DNA of 64,000 nt, taken from Rhizobium oryzicola (lineage in GTDB: Bacteria > Pseudomonadota > Alphaproteobacteria > Rhizobiales > Rhizobiaceae). The stretch's first letter is position 1. Every line of letters starts with the position of its first letter. A program made the translations under genes and the position numbers. The DNA lies in assembly GCF_030504645.1 (NCBI RefSeq), contig NZ_JAUKWQ010000001.1:496001-560000 (forward strand), read 5' to 3'. Below, in pieces: positions 37,071 through 46,116 of the stretch. The notes beneath the pieces were generated by a model. That model worked only from the letters and a program-made list of their open reading frames with translations. It was not told the origin of the DNA and did no database searches.

Positions 37071-39137
37071 ATGCACTTCAGAAACTGGATTGTCGGCGCT
37101 CTCATTGCCTTCGCATCGCCGGCCGTTGCGCTTGATGTGCAACTGCCGCAGCTGGCACCGATACAGACGCAGGGCCAGGCAGCCAATCTCAGTGCACAGC
37201 TGCTTTCCCGCTATGCTTACAAGCCCGTGCCCCTCGACGATGTCTTGTCGGAGAAGATTCTCGACCGCTACATCAAATCGCTCGACCCGGACCGAAGCAT
37301 TTTCCTGCAAGCCGATATTGATGGCTTCATGAAAGAGCGAACCTCTATCGACGACGCCATCAAAAATGCCGATCTGCATACGCCGTTTTCGATCTTTGAT
37401 CTCTACTTGCGCCGTCTGGCGGAACGCATCATCTCGGCACGAACCCAGATCAACAAGGGCTTTGATTTCAGCGTGCAGGAAGATTTGCCCCTGCTGCGCG
37501 AGAAGGAGCCATGGCCGCAGACGGAGGAGCAGGCCAATGACCTCTGGCGCAAGCGCGCGAAGAATGACTGGTTGCGGCTGAAGCTGGCTGGCCAGAACGA
37601 GGCCAAGATCCGCGAAACGCTTGAAAAGCGTTACCTGAATTTGCTGGAGCGCATCAAAACCTATGGCAGCAAGGATGTCTTCCAGTCCTTCATGACGGCC
37701 TACACCACGTCGATCGATCCCCACACGGATTATTTTGGCCCCGCTGCTTCGGCTGATTTCGACATTTCGATGAAGCTCTCGCTGGTCGGGATCGGTGCTG
37801 TGCTTCAGGATCGTGATGGTTATGCCACCGTTCGTGAGCTCGTGCCTGGCGGCCCAGCACAGCTTTCGGGTAAGATTGCCGTTGGCGACCGCATCAGCGG
37901 CGTGGGGCAGGGCGCTGATGGCCCGATCACTGAAGTGGTTGGCACGCGTCTTGATGAAGTGGTTCAGTTGATCCGTGGTGCCAAGGATTCCATCGTACGT
38001 CTCGACATTCTTCCCGCAGATGCGGGTGGAAATGGAGCCCACCGTGTCATCAGCCTCGTGCGCGACAAGGTGAGCCTGGACAAGCAGGCCGCCAAGAAGA
38101 GCATCGTACCGATTCAGGATCGTGGGCTTACACGCAAGATCGGCGTCATCACGCTGCCGGTCTTCTATGAGGATTTCGAAGCGAAGCGGAAGGGCGACGC
38201 GAACTATCGCAGCGCCAGCCGTGATGTGGCCAAGCTTTTGACAGAACTGAACGAGGAGCATGTCGACGGTGTTCTGATCGACCTGCGCGACAATGGCGGT
38301 GGGTCTCTGACGGAAGCAATCGAGCTGACGGGATTGTTTACCGGCAAGGGACCTGTGGTTCAGCAGCGTGATGCTTCGGGCAATGTCGAAGTGGAAAGCG
38401 ATGATCGCCGTCAACCGCTTTACACGGGCCCGGTTGGCGTGCTGATCAACCGGGGATCGGCATCCGCCTCCGAGATTTTTGCGGCGGCCATTCAGGATTA
38501 CGGTCGTGGTGTGATCATCGGTGAACCGAGCTTCGGCAAGGGCACGGTGCAAACGGTGATCGACCTCGATAAGGCGGCTCGAAACGACAAGCCGGTTCTG
38601 GGCCAATTGAAACTGACGATCGCGCAGTTCTTCCGGGTCAACGGTGGTACCACACAATTGCGTGGCGTGACGCCGGATATCAGCCTGCCAAGCCTTGCCG
38701 ATCCGAAGACGCGTGGTGAGGCAAGCTTCGACAATGCCTTGCCATGGGCAGAGATCAAGCCGGCGTCTTACAAGGCGAAGGGTGACATCAAGGCGCTGTT
38801 GTCGCAATTGCAACAACGTCATGATGCGCGCGTGAAAACCAATCCGGATTTCCAGAAATTCGTGGAAGCCGCTGCTCAGCTCAAGGCACAGCGTGAAAAG
38901 GCTGTCGTGTCATTGAACGAGGTAGAGCGCAAACGGGAGATGGATGAGGCGGCCAAGCTTCTGAAGTCAGACAAGGGCGCGGACGATCTGGCTGCCAAGG
39001 ACGATGGACTCCAGTCCAACGAACGCAGTCTCAGCGTTGACGTTGCGATCGAAAACGCCCGCAAGAATGAAAAGGATGTCTTGCGGACAGAGGCGGCAGC
39101 GATTGTTGCGGATGAGGTTGATCTGTCGAAGCGTTGA
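37071..39137 (+). CDS. prc: Tail-specific C-terminal processing protease Prc (S41A)
   Basis: A 688-aa periplasmic serine protease that degrades or trims proteins with nonpolar C-termini and helps control peptidoglycan hydrolases. The N-terminus has a signal peptide (NWIVGALIAFASPAVALDV). A PDZ domain lies near 235-330 (VGIGAVLQDRDGYATVRELV). The catalytic Ser (~465) is in GSASASEIF and the Lys (~490) in FGKGTVQ, the same 25-residue spacing as in E. coli Prc. A C-terminal DUF3340 helical region ends the protein. ATG 37071, with AAGGAA upstream, begins the signal peptide. It is the first intact gene right of the island. Confidence 0.94.
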   Translation: MHFRNWIVGALIAFASPAVALDVQLPQLAPIQTQGQAANLSAQLLSRYAYKPVPLDDVLSEKILDRYIKSLDPDRSIFLQADIDGFMKERTSIDDAIKNADLHTPFSIFDLYLRRLAERIISARTQINKGFDFSVQEDLPLLREKEPWPQTEEQANDLWRKRAKNDWLRLKLAGQNEAKIRETLEKRYLNLLERIKTYGSKDVFQSFMTAYTTSIDPHTDYFGPAASADFDISMKLSLVGIGAVLQDRDGYATVRELVPGGPAQLSGKIAVGDRISGVGQGADGPITEVVGTRLDEVVQLIRGAKDSIVRLDILPADAGGNGAHRVISLVRDKVSLDKQAAKKSIVPIQDRGLTRKIGVITLPVFYEDFEAKRKGDANYRSASRDVAKLLTELNEEHVDGVLIDLRDNGGGSLTEAIELTGLFTGKGPVVQQRDASGNVEVESDDRRQPLYTGPVGVLINRGSASASEIFAAAIQDYGRGVIIGEPSFGKGTVQTVIDLDKAARNDKPVLGQLKLTIAQFFRVNGGTTQLRGVTPDISLPSLADPKTRGEASFDNALPWAEIKPASYKAKGDIKALLSQLQQRHDARVKTNPDFQKFVEAAAQLKAQREKAVVSLNEVERKREMDEAAKLLKSDKGADDLAAKDDGLQSNERSLSVDVAIENARKNEKDVLRTEAAAIVADEVDLSKR

Positions 39138-39158
39138 TCGGCGGCGCATTGGCTTGGG

Positions 39159-40367
39159 CTATTTCACCAGCCATCCTTCAATTCCCTTCGCCGCGGCAAG
39201 GCCCGTGGCGAAGCAGGCCGTCAGCAGATATCCGCCGGTCGGGGCTTCCCAATCCAGCATCTCGCCGGCGGCAAAGATGCCGGGCAGGACGTTTAGCATA
39301 TAATGATCGTTGATCGCATCGAGTCTAATGCCGCCGGCGGACGAGATGGCCTCCTCGATCGGGCGGGGCCTGGCGATGTCGAGTGGCAGCGCCTTGATGG
39401 CTTTGGCGATGGCTTCCGAACTGCGGAAAGCATCGGCCGGCAGGATCTCGCGCAGCAGTGCCACTTTCACCCCATCGAACCCTGCCGCCTTCCGTAAGCG
39501 GTTGGAGAGGCTGATCTTCGAGGACTGTTTTGAAAGCGCTTCGGCAATCCGGTCTTCGCTGCGTCCGGGAGCAAGGTCCAGGAGAAGATTTGCCGCTCCG
39601 GTCTGCTCCAGCCTGTCGCGCAGAGCCGCGGCATGCGCATAGATCAGGCTGCCTTCGATGCCATAGTCGCTGATGACGAATTCACCTTGGCTTGAGCCGG
39701 CATCCGAATGGGCCATAACCGACTTGACCGGTTCGCCGGCAAAACGCGTTACGAAGATTTCTGACCAGTCGCGCTCGAAGCCGCAATTGGCTGGGCGAAA
39801 GGGAGTGATCGATACGCCCTGCCGCGCAAGCAGAGACACCCAGGCTGCGTCCGAACCGAGGCGAGGCCAGCTCGCACCACCAAGCGCCAGCAGGATCGCA
39901 TTGGCCTCTACGCTCAACAGACCATCAGGGGTTTCAAATGTTGCTTGGTTCGCCGCTAAATCCACCATGCGGTGGCGGGAATGAAAGGTAACGCCCTGTT
40001 GGTCCAGACGCCTCAGCCAGGCGCGCAACAGCGGGGAGGCTTTCATGACAGTGGGAAAGACGCGGCCGGACGTGCCGACAAAGGTTTCGGTGCCCAGCCC
40101 TGCCGCCCATGCCCGCACATCATCCGGGCGGAAGGCATCAAGGGCAGCGGCGAGCGCATCGCTTGCAGCGCCGAAGCGGGTGCGAAATTGTTCATAGGCT
40201 TCGCTGTGGGTAATGTTCAGCCCGGATTTGCCGGCCAGCAGGAACTTGCGTCCGAAGGTCGGCATCGCATCATAAACGTGGACCTGGTGCCCGGAGGCAG
40301 ACAGACGTTCCGCCGCCATCAGGCCAGCAGGTCCGCCACCGATAATGCAGATATGCCGACCCTTCAT
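39159..40367 (-). CDS. YhiN/HI0933-family NAD(P)/FAD flavoprotein (TIGR03862 type)
   Basis: A 402-aa FAD-dependent protein. The N-terminal dinucleotide motif is ICIIGGGPAGLMAAERL at ~6-22, the family marker FLLAGKSGLNITHSE follows near 44-58, and the C-terminal FAD contact is GIFAAGEMLDWEAPTGGY. Members are called BaiN-like or 'aminoacetone oxidase family'; the physiological substrate in rhizobia is not established. It is convergent with prc, 21 bp apart, and has no operon partner. Confidence 0.88.
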   Translation of the reverse strand: MKGRHICIIGGGPAGLMAAERLSASGHQVHVYDAMPTFGRKFLLAGKSGLNITHSEAYEQFRTRFGAASDALAAALDAFRPDDVRAWAAGLGTETFVGTSGRVFPTVMKASPLLRAWLRRLDQQGVTFHSRHRMVDLAANQATFETPDGLLSVEANAILLALGGASWPRLGSDAAWVSLLARQGVSITPFRPANCGFERDWSEIFVTRFAGEPVKSVMAHSDAGSSQGEFVISDYGIEGSLIYAHAAALRDRLEQTGAANLLLDLAPGRSEDRIAEALSKQSSKISLSNRLRKAAGFDGVKVALLREILPADAFRSSEAIAKAIKALPLDIARPRPIEEAISSAGGIRLDAINDHYMLNVLPGIFAAGEMLDWEAPTGGYLLTACFATGLAAAKGIEGWLVK

Positions 40368-40394
40368 GTCACGCCCAATACCAGAAGGCTGTCT

Positions 40395-41027
40395 TTAGCT
40401 GATCCAAGCCTTCACATAAGGCCAGACTTCAACGCTGCCGTGATAGAGCATGTTGATGGTGACATAGACAATCACCGCAAGCCCCACATAGGCGATCCAG
40501 CGATGCCGATGCAACAGCTTGGCGACAAGGTTTGCTGCCAATCCCATCAGGGCGATCGACACGATGAGGCCGATGATCAGCACCACTGTATGTTCCTGCG
40601 CCGCACCGGCAACCGCCAGAACATTGTCCAGCGACATCGAAACATCCGCGATGACGATCTGCATGGCGGCCTGGAAGAAGGTCTTCTCAACCTTGGTGAC
40701 CTCCGCCTCGGCTTCGCTGAGGGCTTCCTGTGCATCGTCGCCACCTTGGCGCAACTCGCTCCACATCTTCCAGCAGACCCAGGCAAGCAGAACTCCGCCG
40801 AGAAGCTGTAGACCCACCAGACCCAGCAGATAGGCGGTAATGGTCGCAAAGCCGATGCGTAGAATGGTTGCGGCAATGATGCCGACCAGGATCGCTTTAC
40901 GTCGCTGCGTTGCCGGAAGGCCCGCTGCAGCAAGGCCAATCACAATCGCATTGTCACCTGCCAGCACCAGATCGATGGCGATGACCTGAAACAGAGCCGC
41001 GAGGCCCGCGGCTGTCAAAATTTCCAT
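40395..41027 (-). CDS. TerC/YjbE-family integral membrane protein
   Basis: A 210-aa inner-membrane protein with about seven hydrophobic helices. Conserved acidic motifs are DLVLAGDNAIVIGLA in an early helix and IVIADVSMSLDNVLAVAGA in a later one, typical of TerC/YjbE proteins thought to handle metal ions, notably Mn2+ efflux and metalation of exported proteins. A cytoplasmic acidic loop (AQEALSEAEAEVTK) sits between halves. ATG 41027 was chosen at the family N-terminus; the frame to 41078 adds unrelated sequence. The substrate is inferred from the family. Confidence 0.88.
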   Translation of the reverse strand: MEILTAAGLAALFQVIAIDLVLAGDNAIVIGLAAAGLPATQRRKAILVGIIAATILRIGFATITAYLLGLVGLQLLGGVLLAWVCWKMWSELRQGGDDAQEALSEAEAEVTKVEKTFFQAAMQIVIADVSMSLDNVLAVAGAAQEHTVVLIIGLIVSIALMGLAANLVAKLLHRHRWIAYVGLAVIVYVTINMLYHGSVEVWPYVKAWIS

Positions 41028-41155
41028 AAGGCGCTTGTCCCTTAACCTCGTCCCCGGTCCAGTGCGTTTCATCCCCAACGCATCATTGAGGGTAAAGAGC
41101 GAATGGGCTTGGTTTGCAAGCGCAATTAGTGCTTGAACACGGAAAGACGAGTAAA

Positions 41156-41178
41156 CCCGCCTTTTCGCAAGCAGCGGG
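41156..41178. terminator. Weak hairpin at the acvB 3' end
   Basis: CCCGC and GCGGG form a 5-bp stem just past the acvB stop, with short T-runs on either strand (TTTA leftward, TTTT rightward). Plausible but weak intrinsic terminator. Confidence 0.4.
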
Positions 41179-41181
41179 CTT

Positions 41182-42543
41182 TTACTTTTTCAAGCGCTTT
41201 TTGAGTGCAACGAGAATCTGCTTGGCGAGGTTCTCGTAATCTTCATCGAAGTGGTGGCCGCCTTCGATACCGAGCGTTTCCACACCACGCGGCTGAAGAG
41301 CCGTACAGGCCTGACCTTCATCCTCGGTTCCATAGACGCACTGGATGATCTTCGGATCGACCTTTTCCAGTTGAACAGTGGGATCGCCGCCGCGTCCGCT
41401 TCCCTTGCCGCCGAGCCAGCCGGACACGGAAATCTCGAAATTGGACTGGCGTGAAAGACCGAGCAAGCTCATCATAATGACCTTGCTGCGATCGGTTTCC
41501 GGCAGCATGTTGAAGGTGGCCGGCAAAATGTCGGCGCCGAAGGAATAGCCGATCAGCAGTACGTTGGAGACGTTCCACTGCTTGCGATAGGCGCGGATGA
41601 TCCGGCTCAAGTCGGCGGATGTTTGCTCGGGCTTCTTCTCCGACCAGAAATAGCGAAGCGCATCAACGCCAACGACAGGCACACCGTCCTGTTGCAGCAC
41701 CGCACCAACTTCGCTGTCGATATCGCGCCAGCCGCCGTCGCCAGAGTAGATGATGGCGATCGTATCCCACTTAGGCTTGGTGTCCAGGATCGTGAGCGGC
41801 AGACCCAATGGCTCTTCCAGGGCCGCACTTGCAACGATGGCATCGGAGAGCGCCTTCAGCAATGCATCGACCGGTTCGGCATCGACGGATTCAATATCTA
41901 CATCGGGATGCGCCGCCTGCAGCTCCTTTGAGTGTCGCTTGCTCTCCTCGTCGGCGCCCTTCGATTGAATGATCGAAATCGGCATAGGCAACTCGCCTTC
42001 CGATAGGCCATAGATGATGCCTTCCGGCACCGTCTTCTTGTCGGCCGGCGTGCACAATTCCTTCTGCAACGGCACGGCAGCCTTCGGATCGATCGCAACA
42101 GCTTCGCCGATCGTGGCGGGAGGCGTCTGCGAGGCCATGCCCAACACAAGCGCGCCGCCTTCGCCGATGCCGGCGATGATCGGGGTCTTGTAGTTACCGT
42201 TTCCGAGCGAGCGCTGCACCTGCTGAGCAACCGATTCGATATCGGAAATCATGTAAACGCATTCGCCCTCGTCCTTGTTCAGGGCCGCAAGGTAGGAGGG
42301 AAGATCGATGCCGATGACGACCGCGCCCTTGTCGGCAAGGGTCCTGGCCTGTTTGTCTTCTTCCGCACCCCATCCGTTCATGTCGGACAGTAGGAAGATA
42401 TTGGCCTTCATCTGCCCCTTCGGCAGCACGATATGCGGCTGCGGCAGCATGCCGAGATCGAAGCTCTGTGTTGCTGTCTGCGAAGCCGCCGGTTGGGCGG
42501 CCAGTCCGGCAAGAATGGAAAGACCTGCAATCAGCTTCTTCAT
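41182..42543 (-). CDS. acvB: AcvB/VirJ-family periplasmic hydrolase
   Basis: A 453-aa exported protein. Residues 1-21 are a signal peptide (MKKLIAGLSILAGLAAQPAA). The C-terminal VirJ domain has the alpha/beta-hydrolase nucleophile motif GYSFGADILP and a late His in EGGHHFDEDY; the N-terminal half is a related, degenerate hydrolase domain. AcvB is known to hydrolyse lysyl-phosphatidylglycerol and is needed for Agrobacterium virulence. Its ATG overlaps the lpiA stop as ATGA, so synthase and hydrolase are made together and can tune aminoacylated lipid levels. Confidence 0.93.
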   Translation of the reverse strand: MKKLIAGLSILAGLAAQPAASQTATQSFDLGMLPQPHIVLPKGQMKANIFLLSDMNGWGAEEDKQARTLADKGAVVIGIDLPSYLAALNKDEGECVYMISDIESVAQQVQRSLGNGNYKTPIIAGIGEGGALVLGMASQTPPATIGEAVAIDPKAAVPLQKELCTPADKKTVPEGIIYGLSEGELPMPISIIQSKGADEESKRHSKELQAAHPDVDIESVDAEPVDALLKALSDAIVASAALEEPLGLPLTILDTKPKWDTIAIIYSGDGGWRDIDSEVGAVLQQDGVPVVGVDALRYFWSEKKPEQTSADLSRIIRAYRKQWNVSNVLLIGYSFGADILPATFNMLPETDRSKVIMMSLLGLSRQSNFEISVSGWLGGKGSGRGGDPTVQLEKVDPKIIQCVYGTEDEGQACTALQPRGVETLGIEGGHHFDEDYENLAKQILVALKKRLKK

Positions 42544-45140
42544 TTGCCAACCACTCCCCGTACGCCTCCGCTGATGATGAGTGTCACATCCATGACTGCG
42601 AGTACCACCGCCGTTCCCCCGGCAACCGCCAGGTATCGTGGCTGCCACCGTGGATGAAACTTGGATTTGAAAGCTCTCAAACCCTTGAAATTGTAGAAGC
42701 GCTCGCCGTGTTCGTACAAAATTCCTCCAATCCGGTCCCAGACCGGCGCCATATCCCGCTTCGACATACCCGAAAGCGGGGCCATGCCCAGATTGAAGGA
42801 GGAATATCCGACATTTTTCAGGTACTCTAGGAGACTGACGAACAGAAAATCCATCGACCCCTTGGGCGCATCCGGCGCGAAGCGCATGATGTCCACGCTG
42901 CCTTCGGACTTCTTGTCGGTGACGAAGAGCGTCGCAAATGCAACTGCGCGCCCTTCCTTTCGCAGAATCGCTACGGGAAGCGAACTCACATAGTCGTCAT
43001 CGAATGATCCGAGCGAGAAGGTCTTCTCGCGGGTGTCGTGGTGGGCCAGCCATGCATCGGAAACCGCGCGAAGTTCGTGCACGATGTCGCGCACATGCGG
43101 CGGATCAACCACCTCGAATTCCAGGCCGTCCCGGCGTCCCTTGCTGAGTGCTTGACGAAGGCCGGCGAGACGGCCCCCCTTCAGCTCGAAGTTTTGCAAA
43201 TCGACCACGGCAAGCTCACCGAGCTTGAAGGCGCGCAGACCCGCATCGGCACAGAAGGAAAGCAGTGCGGGCGATACCTGGTAGAAGACGGCGCGACCGC
43301 CGGCTTCCCGAGCACGTTCCACAAAGCGCCAGACCATCTCCCCGGTCTCGCTCTTTTCGCCCACGGGGTCACCGAGCGCGATCCACGAGCGCCCCTGGAT
43401 GCCGTACATTACGAAGGTTCGTCCGCTTTCGGAAAACATGACGCGCTTGTCGCCCATGCGCACGAGATTGGCGTCAGAATTGTTCTGCCCTTCTAGGATT
43501 TCGACTGCTTTCTTGAAATCCTCGTCCGTAAGAGGGTCGGGATGGTGAAAGGCAGGTCGCAGAAGGCTAAAGACGGCAATGGCCGAAGTGACAATCGTCA
43601 CGCCCAGCAAGGCGCGAAGTCCGCGTGGCGCTTCCCCGAAAAATTCGAACTGCCACCAGAGGTCATGGCTGTAGTCCACGTCGCGATAGACAACGAGCAG
43701 GATTGTTGTTGCACCTGCGACGATGACGAGAAGTGCCAGGATCCATGGCAGGTTTAGCATCGGCGCGAAGAGCGAGGCCGGGCGACGAAACCGCCGCGCA
43801 TTGAGAAGAAGTGCGACGATGAAGACACCGAGGAACGTGGCTTCAAAGATCGCGACGGCGCGCAGGAATGAAAAGACAAAGGCGGCGCTCGCCGAAATAA
43901 GCGCCAGCCACCAGGCGCCATCCAATCGCTGGCTGAGTCCGCGCGAGGTAATAACGAGCGCAATCCCGAGCAAGCTCGAGATGAAGTGCGCGCCTTCCAC
44001 AACAGGCAAGGGCAGAATGTCGGAGAGGATGTCGAGGTCTGCATCCGGCGTCGGCGTCACGCTGGAAAAGATCAGCATTGTGCCGAGCATCAAAGCGAAG
44101 GCCGACAAAAGAACCGGCGATATGCGGCCTGCGACATTGCTGATGTCACTTGCAACGGGATGCTGCGCCATTTCGCGTGCTTCCGAAACCACGATCATGA
44201 TGATCGCAACTGTCAGCGGTACGACGTGGTAGATCAGGCGATAGAGCAACAGGCTGCCGAGCAGCGCGTCCACGGATACGGCATTGTTCAACGCGCCGAT
44301 GATGACAGCTTCAAAAACACCGAGACCAGCGGGCACGTGACTGATGACGCCAAGCCCGACGGCGGTCGCATAGATCGCAAAGAATGTCGGCCAGCCCACA
44401 TTGGTCTCTGGCAGCAATACATAAAGCACGGAGGCAGAAACCGCGATGTCGAAAGCGGTGATCAGGAATTGGCGCGACGAGGTGAGGCTGTCGGGCAAAC
44501 GAAGCCGCACGCGCATGATGCGCACCGTCTTGCCGTTGCGACCGACGAAGAGCAGAGAGCCGAGGATGGCGATAATGATGATCGAGTAGGCGCGGAGCCA
44601 ATCGGGATCGAGCCCAACTACGACGGCAAGGCGCGGTGCAGTCACCAGCGAAGCAATCGCACTGACTGAAATCAGGCCGAGACCAAATGCCAAGGTGACG
44701 AAAGCAATGACGCGCCCGATATCTTCGGGGGAGAGACCGAGGCGGCTATAGGCGCGAAAGCGGATAGCGCCGCCGCTGAGAGCGCCGAAACCTGCGGTGT
44801 TGCCGATGGCGTATGAACTGAAGGCCGTGACGGCAACCGGCACGAAGGGCAGCTTCTTGCCGATATAGTCGAGCGCGTTCATGTCGTAATAAATGAGCGA
44901 CGCGAAGCTCAGGAATGTAAAGAGTGTCGCCCACAGGATCGCCGACCAGCTGGTATTCTCCAGCGCCAGCACCACGTCATCATAGCTGACCTCATTTGTC
45001 AGCTTGTAGACCGCATAGGCCATCATGGCAAAGACGGCCAGCATGATCAGGGAGGTCAAGTAGACGCGAAAGCGCGTCAGCAAGGCGATGATAGGATGGC
45101 GCGTCACGTCGGGCGCCGAATGTGTTTCCTGGGTGCTCAT
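42540..45140 (-). CDS. lpiA: Lysyl-phosphatidylglycerol synthase LpiA/MprF
   Basis: An 866-aa membrane enzyme that moves lysine from Lys-tRNA to phosphatidylglycerol and flips the product, giving resistance to cationic peptides and acid. The first ~540 residues carry about 14 hydrophobic helices (for example VFAMMAYAVYKLTNEV near the start); the C-terminal ~300 residues are the cytosolic GNAT-like transferase domain (GDPVGEKSETGEM, FAPDAPKGSMDFLFVSLLEY, FNLGMAPLSGM). ATG 45140 (MSTQETHSAPDV) was preferred; the frame extends to 45296 without homology. It is the first gene of the lpiA-acvB operon, known in rhizobia to be induced at low pH. Confidence 0.94.
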   Translation of the reverse strand: MSTQETHSAPDVTRHPIIALLTRFRVYLTSLIMLAVFAMMAYAVYKLTNEVSYDDVVLALENTSWSAILWATLFTFLSFASLIYYDMNALDYIGKKLPFVPVAVTAFSSYAIGNTAGFGALSGGAIRFRAYSRLGLSPEDIGRVIAFVTLAFGLGLISVSAIASLVTAPRLAVVVGLDPDWLRAYSIIIIAILGSLLFVGRNGKTVRIMRVRLRLPDSLTSSRQFLITAFDIAVSASVLYVLLPETNVGWPTFFAIYATAVGLGVISHVPAGLGVFEAVIIGALNNAVSVDALLGSLLLYRLIYHVVPLTVAIIMIVVSEAREMAQHPVASDISNVAGRISPVLLSAFALMLGTMLIFSSVTPTPDADLDILSDILPLPVVEGAHFISSLLGIALVITSRGLSQRLDGAWWLALISASAAFVFSFLRAVAIFEATFLGVFIVALLLNARRFRRPASLFAPMLNLPWILALLVIVAGATTILLVVYRDVDYSHDLWWQFEFFGEAPRGLRALLGVTIVTSAIAVFSLLRPAFHHPDPLTDEDFKKAVEILEGQNNSDANLVRMGDKRVMFSESGRTFVMYGIQGRSWIALGDPVGEKSETGEMVWRFVERAREAGGRAVFYQVSPALLSFCADAGLRAFKLGELAVVDLQNFELKGGRLAGLRQALSKGRRDGLEFEVVDPPHVRDIVHELRAVSDAWLAHHDTREKTFSLGSFDDDYVSSLPVAILRKEGRAVAFATLFVTDKKSEGSVDIMRFAPDAPKGSMDFLFVSLLEYLKNVGYSSFNLGMAPLSGMSKRDMAPVWDRIGGILYEHGERFYNFKGLRAFKSKFHPRWQPRYLAVAGGTAVVLAVMDVTLIISGGVRGVVGK

Positions 45141-46116
45141 CCAATACCTGATCCTGGCTTCTGCGTCTTCGCAAGGCTGCTTTACCGAAAGTGCGGCGCA
45201 GCCGCTACTCCTCTCGTTCCAACTTGGACAAAAGTGCGGCAAGCCCATAGTGTTCCGGCGACGGGACGCGGTTATAAGCAGACCTTGCGACATCATGGTG
45301 TCAAACTGCAGGTTTGCTTACGCAAAAACACCCAACGTCGCAGTCAGTCGCGTCATAAGAAATTGTTACCGAAAAAGCGACAAAGTTTTTCCGACTGCGC
45401 CAAACTGGAACAGGTTTCAGGTCTGGTCAGGCAGTCCGTCTGTTGGCCCTGAAGGGCGGAGAATGAACCCTCGCACCTTCCGCCGCCGCGGCACCGCAAT
45501 GCCAATAGCGGTCGACTTAACGACTGTTATAGTTCAGAGAATTCGGCTGCGTGAGGTGTTGTGCCCCGCATCGCGGCTGCTTGTCAGCAAAATTCCGAAG
45601 AATATCAAGGCTGCTATAAATGTAGCGCCGACGTGAAGAACAATCATTGCTCTGGCTCCAAGGACATCATGCTTGATCGTTGTACTTTATCCTCCATGAC
45701 TTGCACCGAGCTTGTCGGACCCTGATTTTGTGCAGATGAAATCATAGAGTTGTAATTGAGGCTGCGCCCAAACAGCATTAACCTTCGGGCAAGGAATTAA
45801 CCATACAAATAGACCTACACGGCGAAATGGGAGGAAGAGATCCATCCCTTTCAGGCATGAAGCCGCCCCGCCGTACCGGTTCTGATCCGGTATCCCATCC
45901 AGATACTTCCGGTCATTCGTGATTGCGAGCCAAGCGTTGGCCCTTGCGGGACACAAGCCTGGCACAAGCAAATCAGGGGTTCAACGGACAAGCAGATGAC
46001 TGCATGCGGGCTTGTTCCCTCATGCTGTTTCCAACGTGCACGCAAAGATAATCCCAAAGGGGAAGGGGCTTGCGTGTCGCACCAGGTATTTTGCTGCCGA
46101 TCTATGGTCGGCTTTT
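45141..46116. other. 976-bp divergent intergenic region between lpiA and the che operon
   Basis: Should hold the promoters of lpiA (leftward) and of the che operon (rightward). One short leftward frame (45,534-45,647) looks like a small membrane protein. An inverted repeat TACCGG/CCGGTA with a 7-nt loop lies at 45,875-45,893. No other gene or RNA is supported. Confidence 0.6.
45534..45647 (-). CDS. Candidate 37-aa single-pass membrane protein
   Basis: The reverse strand reads MIVLHVGATFIAALIFFGIL, one clean membrane helix, followed by a short polar and basic tail ending SRSRIL. GGAG lies nine bases before the ATG. The hydrophobic helix plus basic tail is the usual form of bacterial small membrane proteins. 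Evidence is limited to this pattern; a chance frame cannot be excluded, and a plus-strand frame of similar length overlaps it. Confidence 0.4.
   Translation of the reverse strand: MIVLHVGATFIAALIFFGILLTSSRDAGHNTSRSRIL

Noticed and set aside
37068..38822. 584-codon open frame on the minus strand opposite prc
   Set aside because: It is exactly antisense to a well-supported protease with all catalytic motifs; long shadow frames are common in GC-rich DNA, and its protein has no family features.
45687..45971. 94-codon minus-strand frame in the lpiA-che gap
   Set aside because: No ribosome binding site, no domain and irregular composition; likely chance.
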